Shown one piece after another: positions 35,077 through 47,063 of a stretch of 64,000 nucleotides of DNA (its first letter is position 1; each line of letters opens with the position of its first letter). The stretch is taken from the NCBI GenBank assembly GCA_031835245.1, contig JAVKOQ010000120.1, positions 98,701-162,700 on the forward strand, read 5' to 3'. The position numbers and the translations under genes are program-made. Under the pieces are notes generated by a model. It ran no database searches and was not told where the DNA came from. It saw only the letters and a program-made list of their open reading frames with translations. Source of the DNA: Balamuthia mandrillaris (Eukaryota; Discosea; Longamoebia; Balamuthiidae).

Positions 35077-37371
35077 CTATGAGGAAGAGCCACCACGAGT
35101 GGAAGGCGGCTTTAGGCGTTGCGGAACCGTCTTTAAACCAAGCGGGCGGACAACGTCCGCTTGAAGAGGGGGCAGCACAGCGCCTTCGCTCGCTTCTGTT
35201 TGTGCCAGTATAGATGTTGTTGGCAATGAAGCACGTTTTGTGTTATCTCTGGGCGATGCTGCGCCTCCTCCTGCTGGTGCTGAAGAAAGGGAAGCGGATG
35301 CGGTATCAACTGGTGGGGCTGTCGATAGTGGCAGCGATGTACGTTTCAGATTATCCCTTGGAGGTCTTGCTGGAGGAGCACCGCTCGGAGGACCGCCTGA
35401 TGCGCCTCCTCTTCCTGCTGGAATTCCGCTGCCTCTTCCTGGCGGACCGCCCGCACCACCAACGGCTCCTCCTCTTCCTGCTGGAAATCCACCTCTTCCG
35501 GGCGGACCACCTGCACCAGCTCCTCCTCGTGCAGAAGGGTCACCTCCGCGGACCATGCTTCCAGGTCCTCCAGGTCCTCCTCCCCTAGGAGGAAGGCCTC
35601 CTCTTCCTCCTCTTGCAGCAGGATCACCTCCTCGGACCATGCTTCCGGGTCCAGGCGCTCCAGGCCCTCCCCCTCTTCCTCGAAACATGCCCCCAGGTCC
35701 CGCTGGTCCTCCTCGTGCTGCATCGCCTCCTCTTCCGCGATCGGCTCCTCCTCTGTGAGGAGGCATGCCTCTGTTGAAAGGACTGCCACGGCCTCTAAAC
35801 ACTCCTTGTCCAGCTGGTGCGTCTCCTCCTTGTTGTTGTTGTGGTTGTGGTTGTTGTTGTGGTGCTTGCGCTTTGGCCGATTCTATTTGCTCTTCTTCAT
35901 GATCATTCTCGAGTTGTTCGTTGGCTGGCGATTGGTCTTCGGTTTGTTGGGCTGCTGCTACATCTTTTTCTTCCTTTTTGTCTTCTTCGTTGTCCAGTTC
36001 AACCATATGTTCTACTTCTTTTTCTTCTTCGGCGTGGTCATCCACTGGAGCCTCAATTTCTGTTGCTTCTTCTTTCTGGTCTGTTGCCTCCAAGTTTTGT
36101 TCTTCCACTGTCGGTACATTCTCAACTCTTTCGTCTTCATTCTGCTCTTTAATGTCGTTCTCAGCGATGTTCACTTCTTCCTCCTCCGTAGGGGCCTGAA
36201 GAGGTGGAGCAACCAATGGAGGTAGCTCCTCGTCCACTGACTCGGATGGGCTTTTTGTTTGTGCGCCGATAAATATGCCCCTTCCTCTACCTCGGCCTCT
36301 GCTCTCATCCAAGTTTGGATTGGTCCAGCCGCTGCCACTACCAGCGGCGGGAATTGAAGGAGGTGGAGAAGGAGAAGAAGCGGTTCCTCGACCTCTTCCT
36401 CTTCCTCTCCCTAGAGAAGGTGCTCCATCATCACTTAGTTCTGCTCCTCCTCTTCCTCTTCCTCTGCCTCCTGGTCCTCCAGCTTCTCCTCCAGGTACAG
36501 GTATCGGAGGAGGAGCTCCTCGGCCTCTGCCAGTGCTACCCGGTGTTGGCGCCACTATGGAAGCAGCAGCCTCCTTTGAGTCAATGGTGCCCCTTCCTCT
36601 GCCTCGTCCTCTTCCTGCTGCAGCTGCAGCAGTGCTGCTGTTTGTGTTAATGGTGGGACGTTTTCCTGGTCGTACGAAGAGACTGTCAGGGCCTTCTTGT
36701 AGTCGTCGGGCTTCTGCTAAAGACGTTTGGGCGTATTTTGTCCAGCCTTCATGCTCTAAATTGTGGCAAAGAGGAGAGCATAAGCACAAAGGCGAACGTG
36801 AGGAGGTACAAAAGAAAAATAAGGTTAAAAACCTTGCAAAATGGTGTTAAAGTAAGGGTCATTTTCAGCAGCTTTTAAGATGTTGATGGATAGCTCGGTC
36901 AATGCTCCCATGTAACCACGCCTATTTGCTGGCGATACTTTGCTAAAGTGGGAACGGGGTAAAATATGTAAGCTTATCTATTGAAAGAAGGGAAAGGGAA
37001 AGAATAACAGGAGAGAAACTTAGTACCAATCCCTTTGGTTGCCACTGTCAGCTTCAACAATCTTATTCAAAAGACTGTAATTTAGTAATATCTGCAATCC
37101 GTCGTGCACAACGTTAGTTACTTATTGATAATTGGGAGAGGAAGGGAGAGGGAAATATATTACATTTTTCTTCAGCTCTTGTTGATTTGCTGTCGGTGGA
37201 GCGGTTATTATGATAGTAAGTACTTTTTCAATAACATTGTGCGCAAAGTTATTCCAAGTAAATGAAAAGAACAGGTTCTGTAATGGAGAGCGTGAGAAAA
37301 AGAAGAAAATGACGTTAGAACAAATACAAAAGCAAGAAAAAAGCAAGGACATGATGATAGATGTAATGGAT

Positions 37372-37408
<37 letters not shown>

Positions 37409-38841
37409 CAATGATGATATCCCAGAAATGGAGACGATCAAACTCTTCCAATACTCCATGACAAGACGGATTTGCCACACAGTGGGCAATCAATCTACCG
37501 CAGAAGCCAAGCACACGAATTCTTGTCAAACCAAAAGGTTTTTCACTTGTTTTCTTCGTTGTCAATGTAGATGTTTTGTTTGTAGCAGTTGTTGTCATTT
37601 TCTTTTTTGGAGAATCAGATTGGTCTATAATGGCGACGGTGGAAGCACGAACAGTAGTTGCGCTTTTGCTCTGCGGAAGTTGTTCTGCTTTCTTCCCCTT
37701 TGTCTTCTTCTCCTTCTTTTCTTTGGCTTTCTTTTCTTTTTTGTCTTTTGCAGCAGCGCCTTTTTTCTCCTTCTTATCCTTCCTCTCTTTCTTCTCTTTT
37801 CTTACTTTCTTCTTTCCCTTTTTCGGCGTTTCTTTTTTCACTTTCTCATTTGCTTGCTCTTTTTCCTGTTCTCCTTGTTGTTCTCCTTCTTCGTTTGGTG
37901 ATGCAGCATCACCTCCTAAAAGCTCACGAGCTCTTAGAAGTTTTTGTCGCATGTCGTCTTTTGACAGAGAAGCTGAACGTGGAACCAGGTCTGAAAAAGA
38001 TGTGGTGAGGGAGGCTGTGCCAGAAGACGATGGCGATGATGATGAGCTTAATCTGTTTACAAGTAAGTTGAGATTTGACTCGATGAGGCGGATAAGGGGA
38101 GTGTAGGCGTTGATCTTTTGGCCCTTCTTTTCTTCGTGTTTCAATGCGATGGCTTCGTATTTGAGCAGTTCGAGTATGACGAGAATACCGATAGAGAAGG
38201 TCGCTTCATCCTTTTTTTTTTTTTTTGAGTTAATACGCTTAGAAACGTCGTGGAGAAAAGGAGGTATGGAAGAGGAATGTACAGTAAGAGCTAAAATTGA
38301 TGGAACAAGTTTTTCGAGGGTGGAATCGTCTGTCAATCGAGTGAAAACGGCAGGTAAATCCAGTCCTCGTTGTAGATCTCTGGTGGCCAACGTGATGAGT
38401 TCTTGCAACGTTTGCGACGCATTGATTGATCCCTGATATCACCCAAAAACAAGATAACGTCAATCAATAAACGAAAGAAGAAAGAAGCACAGCGTTTCCA
38501 AACGTACTTCTGGAGAGGACTCTGGGTCGATGAGATATTCGATAAGGGCTTCGGTAAAACCACCTTCATTCAGCCATTCGTTGAACTGCTTGCAAGCCGC
38601 AACTAGAGACTCAGAAGGAACAGTGTTCTTGGCAGTTTTCTTGGAAGGTACTGGAGAGAGAAGCCATACTACGGAGAGCAGCAAGTCAGCCAACGCTGGT
38701 TGATGCAAATTCTTCTTGACGGTACGAACAAAATTCTTTGAGTTCAACTCTTCCACCAAATAATTTATCGACTGGTTGTTACAAGTGAAAAGAATGTAAG
38801 TTAAAGAGAGAGAGAATGAGAGAATGAGAGAATGAGAGAAT

Positions 38842-38882
<41 letters not shown>

Positions 38883-39917
38883 CAAATTAACAGAAACAAT
38901 GAAGAATGATACCCTTTCTGCACTTTGCAACAGATAAACCTGAGCGATGGCAGAAAATTGAGCGGTGAGAAGGAACTCTGATTCGTCATCGCTGTCATCG
39001 CTGTCTTCATCATCGTCATCATCAGCAAACTCAAACAGGGCGTCCATTATACGCTCAAAATTGTCCTCAGAGAAGATCTTTCCTTGGGTGCCTTCCAGAG
39101 CCAACAATTCACAGCTCAAGTTGATGTATCTTTTTTTTGTTAACAAAAAAACAGAAGGCGTCTTGTGTTACAAAAGGAACTTTTGAAAAAATAGAACAAT
39201 AAAGTAATGTATCAAAACAAACGGAAGTGAAACGTACTTGCTTAATTGCTCAACGTTTTCGAGTTGCTCGGGCGTTGTGGCTTGCTGGCGCATTGCTGCC
39301 TCATTGAACGTTTTTCCGTTGTTGGTGGCATATCGAAGAAGAGCCTTCATGGTGTCTTCACGATTCAAGCTTCGAAAAAGGGGTCAGGCGAAGAGAAGAG
39401 AGACGCACAACAGCAGAAAGGGGAGACAGAGAGAGTGAAAAGCAGAGAAGAGAGAAGTAGGCGAGGCAGTGAGGCAGTGAGGCAGCGAGACGAAGAACGC
39501 GAGGAAAGACAACGAGAAGGAAAGAGCACAAGAGAAAGAGAAAGAGAGAAAGCGGAGAGAGAAGAGCTTACAAGGCCAACAGCTTGGGGTTACCGGTTTT
39601 AGCTTCCCAGAGCACATCTTCCGTCTCAGCCTGAAAAATGACCTCCAGGGAGAGGGGCAGGCCTTGCTGCTCCGCCAACTGAAATATTTTTTGGACCTGA
39701 GACTCTGCTTTGACAGAGCAAAGAGTTTGAGCAGTGAGCAAAGCCAACAGCGAGAAAACGAATGACAAGAAATGCGAAAAAGGGAAGAAAGAAGAAAAGC
39801 ACCTTGCGTAAGTTTAGAGAGCTGCCGACCGCCCAAACGGAGGCCGCTGGGAGTGGTCGCGGCCGCCTTAGGTATGGCCTCGCTGGCCAGCTGCGAGTTT
39901 GTTTCCTCGCCGCTCAT
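35077..39917 (-). CDS. SAPS-family regulatory subunit of protein phosphatase 6 with C-terminal RGG-rich tail
   Basis: Minus-strand exons 39917-39803, 39704-39572, 39369-39238, 39129-38913, 38771-38508, 38432-37410, 37277-37164, 37091-37027, 36942-36833 and 36755-35077 give 1,283 residues in one frame. SAPS landmarks appear in order: YINLSCELLALE, a SINYLVEELN helix, NASQTLQELI, GFCGRLIAH, NLFFSFTWNNFAHNVIEKVL, and NRRGYMGALTELS. These proteins (PPP6R1-3, yeast Sap185/190) bind the Sit4/PP6 catalytic subunit and direct it to substrates. A Lys/Glu-rich insert occupies about residues 440-520. The last exon adds about 550 residues of Gly/Arg/Pro-rich GRGRGRG, RGG and PPRGG repeats, with a Glu-rich centre, not usual for SAPS proteins. 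The (GA)n runs in its introns are (CT)n in the sense strand. Confidence 0.92.
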
Positions 39918-40496
39918 CTCCACTTATTTCTTTTTCTTTCTTGCGTCCACTGCAAAGGGTAACTTTTCGTGCAACCTAACCACCCGCTAACTAGTTACGC
40001 AAAGAAAAAGAGGGCTATACGGTTTGGACCAAACCTTGGGTTGCTTTTGCTTTTCTTTTCTTTTTTGTATTTGTTTTTGTGGTTTTCTTTTTTTTCCTTC
40101 TTCTCTTTTTTTGAACGGCAAATTGGGATAAACTTATTGCCGTTCGGCCATTGGTCCCCGCCATCATGGGCTCACGTCAGCACAATTCTACAGGATGATG
40201 AACACACGTCATACACGCAATTTTTCCAGGAAGATCACGATCGAAATCTTTCTTCGTGTCGACGTGAATATTGAGCAGATGTTCGAGGGTTGGTGGCTTG
40301 AAATTTCGGTGCTCGAGGGTTCATTCCACGCGTGAGGAATAAAAAAGAAAAGAAAGAAACGAAAAAAACACGTCTTCGTCTTCTTCTTCTGCTTTGTTTT
40401 TCTTTCGTCCCAAACCTTCCTTGTCTGCTCTCCTAGCTCCTTCTCCGCTCGTTACACTGCTGCTGTTTACCAAACACAAACACACACACACACATC
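39918..40496. promoter_or_regulatory. Divergent intergenic region between SAPS and reductase genes
   Basis: Probable two-way promoter. GTCGAC at 40258-40263, followed by GTGAATATTG, lies about 235 bases before the plus-strand start. A (CA)n run precedes the ATG at 40497. No gene seen. Confidence 0.35.
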
Positions 40497-41737
40497 ATGA
40501 TGAACGCTTCCAACAACGGTTTGCATGAGCTTTATTCTCTTTTTCCGCTATTTTTTTTTTTTTTGTATTGAAGCGTAAGGGGATCTGCTCTAACCGCTCT
40601 TTGTTTGTTTTTTTTTTGTTCCTCGGTGGTGGTCTCAAAGCTTGCAGACGACTGTCCATCCTTTCGAGCCACGTTCTGTCTGGCCATGACGCCTACACTC
40701 GCGGCTGTGCCCTGGAACCCCGTCCCACCGCCTCTTCCAGCCAGCCCAGGGTGGCCTTCATCGGCGGCGGACAGATGGCCACCGCCCTGGCCTGCGGCCT
40801 CATCGCCTCCTCCTTCACCACCCCGCAGAACATCATCGCCAGCGACCTCCACGAGTTCTCTCGCAAGAAGTTCGTGGAGGCCACCAAGGCCAACGCCACC
40901 CCCTCCAACCTGGAGGCCGTGAAGAACGCGGACATCATCATCCTCGCCGTCAAACCCCAGGTGCTGCACGTTGTGTTCAAGGAGCTGCGGCCTCACCTCA
41001 CCACCAACTCTCTCGTCATTTCCATCGCGGCTGGCTTCGACCTGGCCGCCTTGTTGCAAGGCCTGGGGGAGCACCTCCGGGTGGTTCGGGTGATGCCCAA
41101 CACCCCCGCTCTGGTGGGCAAGGGCGCCTCTGCCTTCTCCCTCGGCGGCAAGGCCACCAAAGAGGACGCCGAGACCGTGCGGCGGTTGCTGTCCGGCGTT
41201 GGTCTCGCTTTTGAGGTCCCTGAAAAGCTTCTCGATGGAGGTATGTTTTTTTTGTTGTTGTTGTGCCAACACACTCTTCTCGTTCTTCTATGTTCTCACT
41301 CACTCTCTCTCTCTCTCTCTCTACTTGTTTCTCTCCATCTATTTCTTTAAACTTTGCTCTTCTGGCTCTTCACTCCCTCCTTGCTTTCCTTCTTACCGCA
41401 ACTCACAAAAACAAACACACCAAACAAAGTAACGGGTCTGTCGGGCAGCGGGCCAGCCTATGTCTACCAATTCATCGAAGCGATGAGCGACGGCGGGGTG
41501 AGAATGGGCGTGCCTCGCGAGGTGGCCACCCAGCTGGCCGCCCAGACGGTGCTGGGCGCTGCTCAGATGGTGTTGGAGACGGGAGAGCACCCCGGACAGC
41601 TGAAGGACAAGGTGACCAGCCCTGGGGGCACCACCATCGCCGGCATACACGCCTTGGAGCGGGGCGGCCTGCGGGCCACCGTCATGAACGCCGTGGAGGC
41701 CGCTGCCTTGAAAGCACGTGAGCTTGGCGGAAAGTAA
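40497..41737 (+). CDS. Pyrroline-5-carboxylate reductase (last step of proline synthesis)
   Basis: Exons 40497-40518, 40641-41240 and 41430-41737 give 309 residues, close to the usual 270-320. The NAD(P)-binding loop is [17 protein letters not shown]. Family motifs include [39 protein letters not shown] and the signature [16 protein letters not shown]. The enzyme reduces 1-pyrroline-5-carboxylate to proline with NADPH or NADH. The first 40 residues after MMNASNN are Arg/Ser-rich ([10 protein letters not shown]) and could target mitochondria, where animal isoforms act; this is inference. Two in-frame ATGs start the chain. The exons are visibly GC-richer than neighbouring genes, suggesting high expression and biased codons. 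Confidence 0.96.
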
Positions 41738-42102
41738 AAAAAGAAGAACACAGGAGAGAGAAAAAAAAAACACGATCTTTGCTAATTATTGTGAATTTTT
41801 CTCTATTTTTGGATAAAAATTAGGTAGCTGTTGAAAAGTTTGAATAATAGAGAATAGAAAATAACTTATTTCTAATTTTTTGGTGAATTTTTCCATTTTA
41901 AGGGAAACTATTTAATCATCAGTCGATAAATTTGAAAAAGAGAGAACGAAGGAAGAAAAGAAGGAAAAAAGAAGAGCCTTCACAGAAACGCAGCCAAGCG
42001 GTCACCCTGAAGAAGGCAAAACCAGAACTACCTTTTTTTTGAAGAAGACAAGTGCTGGTTTGTTTGTATTCTGTTGATTGTTGGGCGAACTACAAGACGA
42101 GG
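41738..42102. other. Intergenic region, AT-rich
   Basis: No gene seen. Contains the partly repeated phrases TAATTTTTTGGTGAATTTTTCC and TGTGAATTTTTCTC near 41788-41900. Confidence 0.5.
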
Positions 42103-43535
42103 ATGGAAGAATTCCCAGAGGAAGTGTTGCTGCATATCTTTGGCTACTTGGACACTGCGGGCCTTGCCCGGGTCAGTTGCGTGTGCAGGCGCTTCTACCC
42201 CATTTCCTACGACCTCCACCTATGGGTCAAATTAGGTTTTTTTAAGCTGAACACGCGTTTTCAAAACCGTCTTCAACCTCCTTTAGAACATGATCCACCC
42301 GCCACTCACTACCCATCTTTTGTTTTGTCTATCCAAAGATTACAATGCAGCCCTCCGAAAGTCGAGGATCCTCTTCAACAAGAAGCTGATCCCTAGGGAG
42401 GAGTACGAGCGCCGCAAGCTCTTCCTCAAGCAACAGGAAGAGGAGCCGGTGGTCGTCATCAAGCAGCAGCCAAGCTTCTCGTGGAACAGCAAACGAGAGA
42501 GGAGAGCGGCTGCTGAGGAGGCGGAGGCGTTGGGGGCGGAACCCCTCATCCCGATGTGGTGCCTTCGTGAGAAGCGCAAACCAGGGCAGAGGGGAATGCT
42601 GAAGCCCTGGAGAGCTTATCCCAACGATAAGAACGAGATGATAGAAAGAGCTTTCCAGCAGGGCAAAGCCCAGTGCGTCATTGCTGTAAGTAACTTCATT
42701 CTCTCTCTTATGTTGTATTTGAGGACTTCTTCTTGTTCTTGTTCTTCTTCTTGTTCTTGTTCTTCTTCTTCTTCTTCTTCTTCTTCTTCTTCTTCTTCTT
42801 TTCTTGCTTCTTGCTTCTTGCTTCTTGCTTCTTGCTTCTTGCTTCTTGCTTCTTGCTTCTTGCTTCTTGCTTCTTGCTTCTTGCTTCTTGCTTCTCACTG
42901 CCTCTGTTCTCTTTTTTATTGAAGTCAAAAGGAAAGAAGCTACAAAGGGTTGTAATTCTACAAAAACGACAAGAAGCCTCCAAGTATGACGTTATACGGT
43001 ACTTCTTCTTGTTCTTGCCCTTCTTCTTTCTTCTTTCTTCTTTCTTCTTTCTTCTTTCTTCTTTCTTCTTTCTTCTCCTTCTTCTCTTTTTCGCCGCTAT
43101 TTTTTTTTTCTGATGAACCGAAAAAACAGAGGGACGTGGTTCTTTCGGCCATCCACCTCCACAAAACACGATCACTGGCAACCATTCGCTGAGGAGGAGT
43201 CAGCTCTCCTTGAATCCCATTATCTGCGGTGGCTCGCCAGCCAAAAGCAAAACAATACAAACAACAAAGGAGAGGAAAGCGATGCTGGTGAAGACGAACG
43301 GGAAAGCCACGACAAAGAAAGCCTCTCTCCCATCTGCACTCTCCCTTCTTCAGCATCGGTCGATGTTGAGAAAATGCAATACACGACGGCATCCTCAAAC
43401 ACTGGATGGTCGTCCACCTTGAATTGCGTGGTCAGTCGAGGATACCCAACACCGCCGCTAACGCGAAAGCAGCGAGCACTATTGGAACAAGAGCAAGACC
43501 AACAAGAAGAAGAAGAAGAAGAGGAAGAAAAATAA
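42103..43535 (+). CDS. F-box protein with WWE-like region (DDHD/Sec23IP type)
   Basis: Exons 42103-42235, 42339-42685, 42925-42998 and 43130-43535 give 319 residues. The protein opens with an F-box: FPEEVLLHIFGYLDTAGLARVSCVCRRFY. This would bind Skp1 of an SCF ubiquitin ligase. Residues about 145-185 (MWCLREKR, KPWRAYPNDKNEMIERAF) fit the first half of a WWE fold. After the third intron GTWFFRP, HWQPFAEEESALLESHY and CVVSRGYPTPP resemble the WWE-like region of DDHD-type phospholipases, which reads W-F, W-x-PF, LE-x-AY and V-x-RG. WWE modules can bind poly-ADP-ribose or iso-ADP-ribose; whether this one does is unknown. The tail is poly-Glu. Confidence 0.75.
42803..42892 (+). repeat. Intronic TTGCTTC heptamer array
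   Basis: About thirteen perfect TTGCTTC units in intron 2 of the F-box/WWE gene, preceded by (TTC)n. Intron 3 has an array of TTCTTTC at about 43024-43075. Confidence 0.95.
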
Positions 43536-43707
43536 GGACAAGAACAAACGAAGAAGAACAAGAACAAGAACAAGAACGTGAAGAAGAAAATTAGAACACA
43601 TTAAATTCATGTCGTCCTGAATCGTACAATGGTGTTTTTGATTTCCTATTGGGTGGGTAAAGCTAATGTTTTTCGCACAAGAAAAGAAAAAAAGAAAAAG
43701 AAAAAGA

Positions 43708-45069
43708 ATGACACACACAAACAACATGGAGGCAAGCAGGAACGGGGAGCAGCTGCTGAGGCAACGACAGATCCCGGTGTTGCTCACGTTGGTGCGACAC
43801 GGAGAGACGGATGAGAACAAGAGGATGGTGCTGCAGGGTTCGTTGGAGACCAATCTGAACGAGAGCGGAAGGCAGCAGGCGCGCAACGTCGGGCGGCGGC
43901 TTCGGAGGGAGATAGAGGCCGGAGTTGTCCCTCCGTTTTCCCTCATCTTTGCTTCTGACAACCCACGGTTCGTTCTTTTCGTTCTCTTCTTCTCTTCTTC
44001 TGCGCCTTACTTATGAAAAACATCAAACAAAAAAAAAAAAAGGGCAATGCAAACAACGACGCTGATAAAAGAAGAGTTAGGCAGCAGCATCCCTTCCGAG
44101 ACCAAAGTGCTGGTCTCTGCCCTTCTTCGAGAGCGTCGCTTGGGTTGCTTCGAAGGACAAAGCATTCCAGCCGTCAAGCAAGAGTTCGGTTCTCTCTGGT
44201 CCTCGCTGCCCGAGCCTCGAATGCTTCATCTTTGGGACCATCTCCACGATGACTATTACTCCGCCTCTTCGCCCGAGAAGGCCAAAGGGGATGTGGAGAG
44301 CAAGAAAGAGTTTTGGGAGAGGACGGAGAACGTGCTAAAGCGGATATTTAGCTCCATCGCTCGGACGCAACAAGAAGTGGAGGGCAGTGGTCGTGACGTT
44401 CCTTCTCCGGTCTCCGTGCTCGTTGTTTCTCATGGTTTGATTCTCTTTCATCTTCTTGTTCATGTTGTTGATGATTATCTTCTTCCTTTTCTTCTTCTTC
44501 TTCTTCTTCTTCTTCTTGTTCTTGTTCTTGTTCTTCTTGTTCTTCTTGTTCTTCTTGTTCTTCTTCTTCTTGTTCTTCTTCTTCTTCTTGTTCTTCTTCT
44601 TCTTGTTCTTCTTCTTGTTCTTCTTGTTCTTCTTCTCCTCCTTGTTCTTCTTGTTCTTCTTCTTCCTCTTGTTCTTGTTCTTGTTCTTCTTCTTCTTCCT
44701 CTTCTTCTTTTTCTTCTTTCTCTTCTCCTTCATCTTCTTTCTGACCGCACCAACGAAAACAAAAAAACAGGAATGACGATAAGAGGTTTGCTAACCCACC
44801 TGATGAGATCGTTTCCAACACCGTTCGTGGAGACAAGGGACATCGCTTCGAGGACATGGTTTCCTTGCGAGTGCCGCAACACGTCCATCGCTCGGCTTCG
44901 TCTCGAACTCTCTCCCTCCTCTTCTTCGCATCCCAACAAAGAAGAGAACCGCAGCACCGACCGCAAAGAGAAGAAGGCGGCCGAGGAGGATGAAGCAGAA
45001 GGTTTGGTGTGGAGGAATCCCTATCTTTTGTTGTTAAACGATAACGCACACAACGAAAAGCACACATAA
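43708..45069 (+). CDS. Histidine phosphatase of the phosphoglycerate-mutase family
   Basis: Exons 43708-43967, 44043-44434 and 44771-45069 give 316 residues. LTLVRHGETDENKRMVLQG carries the catalytic RHGE histidine; LRERRLGCFEGQS is the second family motif with its acid group; VVSHGMTIRGLL holds the second catalytic histidine. The pattern fits TIGAR-, SixA- and cofactor-dependent PGM-like phosphatases better than glycolytic mutase, because of the insert with HLWDHLHDDYYSA between motifs. Substrate cannot be told. The ATG at 43708 is first; 43726 is an alternative. The C terminus holds a low-complexity Lys/Glu stretch. Confidence 0.9.
44483..44720 (+). repeat. Intronic TTCTTG/TTC repeats
   Basis: Second intron of the mutase-family gene; irregular mix of TTCTTG and TTCTTC units, all pyrimidine-rich on the sense strand. 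Confidence 0.9.
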
Positions 45070-45118
45070 AAGAACTACTCTCCTGACTTGTCTTTCTTGC
45101 ATCTCTCTCACTCTCCTC

Positions 45119-45158
<40 letters not shown>

Positions 45159-45213
45159 ATTTTAACCTTTTGAATAAAAATTCTTTTCTTCGAAGAAAGA
45201 GAGAGAGAAAGGA

Positions 45214-46898
45214 ATGGAGGAGCAAGCCAAAGGAATGGCAGCGCCGAGCCAGAAGAGCAAGTCCTGGTATGCTGACTACCTTTCGGGAGGTCTCGCCACC
45301 GTTGGTGCCTGCTTCTTTTCCAATCCTCTCGGTTCGTTTCTTTTTCCACCTTTTTTTGTTTTGCTCTGTCGATTCGAGAGAGAAGATCATGAATTTGTTT
45401 TTCTTTGTAGAAGTGGTAAAGACGAGGTTGCAGCTGCAAGGAGAACTCACCGAAGCCAAAGCCGCCGCCAAGCGGCCCTACCGAAACGTGTTTCAGGGCT
45501 TATGGCTGATCGCCAGAACGGAAGGCCTCCTCGCCATCCAGAAAGGCCTGGTCCCGGCGTCCGTCTACCAGTTCGTCATGAACGGCACCCGCATCGGCAC
45601 GTACACTCTCCTGCAGAGCCTGTTCGAAGCGGTCGCCAGCAAAAGCAGCCGCCCGGGCTATGAGGACTCGAGCCCTCGGCAGTGGTTCGTTTTTGTGAGC
45701 AACATGACGGCGGGAGCGTTTGCTGGGGTGGCTGGGGCCGTTGTGGCCAGCCCTTTCTTCTTGGTGAAGATCAGGATGCAGGCCTCCACTGCCGCTAACG
45801 CCACCGCCAATGCGGTCGGCCAACAGTATAATTACACTGGCCTTTGCAAGTACTGTCCTCTCTCTCTCTCTCTCTCTCTCGTCTCAGCTTCTGTCGTCCT
45901 CTTTGTCTCTTGTCAATTCTCTTTTAACGTTGTTTTGGCCATAAAAACAGCGCGTTAGTGCGGATATGGCGGGAAGGTGGGTGGAGGGGACTGTGGCAAG
46001 GTGTGGAGGCAGCAGCGCTTCGAGTGGCAGTAGGTTCAGCCGTACAACTGGCTACTTATGATCAGTGCAAGCAACGTATAGTGGAGTCTGGGGTACATCT
46101 CTTTCTTCTCCATCTTATATTCGTTTTTTTCTTCTTCTTCGTCCCCTTCTCCTTCTCCTTCTCCTTCTCCTTCTCCTTCTCCTTCTCCTTCTCCTTCTCC
46201 TTCTCCTCCTTCTGCTTCTGCTTCTGCTTCTCCTTCTGCTTCTCCTTCTCCTCCTTCTCCTTCTCCTTCTCCTTCTCCTCCTTCTCCTTCTCCTTCTCCT
46301 TCTCCTTCTCCTCCTCCTCCTTCTCCTTCTCCTTCTCCTTCTCCTTCTCCTTCTCCTTCTCCTTCTCCTTCTCCTTCTCCTTCTCCTTCTCCTTCTCCTT
46401 CTCCTTCTCCTTCTCCTTCTCCTTCTCCTTCTCCTTCTCCTCCTTCTCTTTCTCCTTGTTCGTGAGTTGTTTGTTCCTTCATTGTGTTCTATTTGTTCAT
46501 TCTTTGTGATTTCTTTAAACCATTGTAAAGTAGTTATTGCGAAATGGAGTTCCTGCTCACTTTGCAGCCAGCTTTATCTCTGGCTTTGCTGTATGCACAT
46601 TCATGAATCCATTTGACGTTGTGTCAACGCGAATGTACAACCAACGGGGAGCGAGCAAGCAACACCCACAACAGCAACTCTATCGCAACCCGTTCGACTG
46701 CTTCGTCAAAACGTTACGGAGCGAAGGTATTAGAGGATTGTACAAAGGATGGACAGCGCACTATCTGCGGGTTGGTCCGCATACTGTTCTTACTTTTGTG
46801 TTTTTGTACGTTTCTCTTCATCACCATCGTTTTTGGGAGCAAGCTTCTTGTGCTAATTTCTTTTCTTCAGAGAGCAACTTCGAAAGGTGATAGAGTGA
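45214..46898 (+). CDS. Mitochondrial carrier family protein (SLC25A34/35 or Oac1-like)
   Basis: Exons 45214-45331, 45411-45849, 45951-46092, 46534-46805 and 46871-46898 give 332 residues. The three tandem carrier repeats are each visible: SNPLEVVKTRLQLQG, then ASPFFLVKIRMQA, and NPFDVVSTRMYNQ, followed respectively by the [E/G]-G-x-x-x-l motifs EGLLAIQKGL, GGWRGLWQGV and EGIRGLYKGW. Six membrane helices are expected in the inner mitochondrial membrane. Details such as LVPASVYQFVMNGTRIGTY resemble the SLC25A34/35 and yeast oxaloacetate carrier group; the transported substrate is inferred, not shown. Splice phases interrupt each repeat at a different place. Confidence 0.93.
46146..46443 (+). 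repeat. Intronic TTCTCC hexamer array
   Basis: Third intron of the carrier gene (46093-46533). Mostly perfect TTCTCC with TTCTGC and CTCCTCC variants, the same unit as in the cofactor D intron 41 kb away. Confidence 0.95.
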
Positions 46899-47063
46899 AG
46901 GGAGTAAAGTGCAAACGCTTCAAGGTTAACCACGAAAGTGAAAAAGACAAGTTTCTTGTTTAGAAGGAAAAATTAAAACATCGGTTGAAAAAAAGTGGTG
47001 ATGGCAAAGGTCAGTATTTGATACAATAGTAAATAGTTATTTCATCCTTCAGGTTATTATTAT

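Noticed and set aside
40532-41303. Open frames on the minus strand and a second plus frame opposite the reductase
   Set aside because: GC-rich coding shadow; only one frame carries pyrroline-5-carboxylate reductase motifs.
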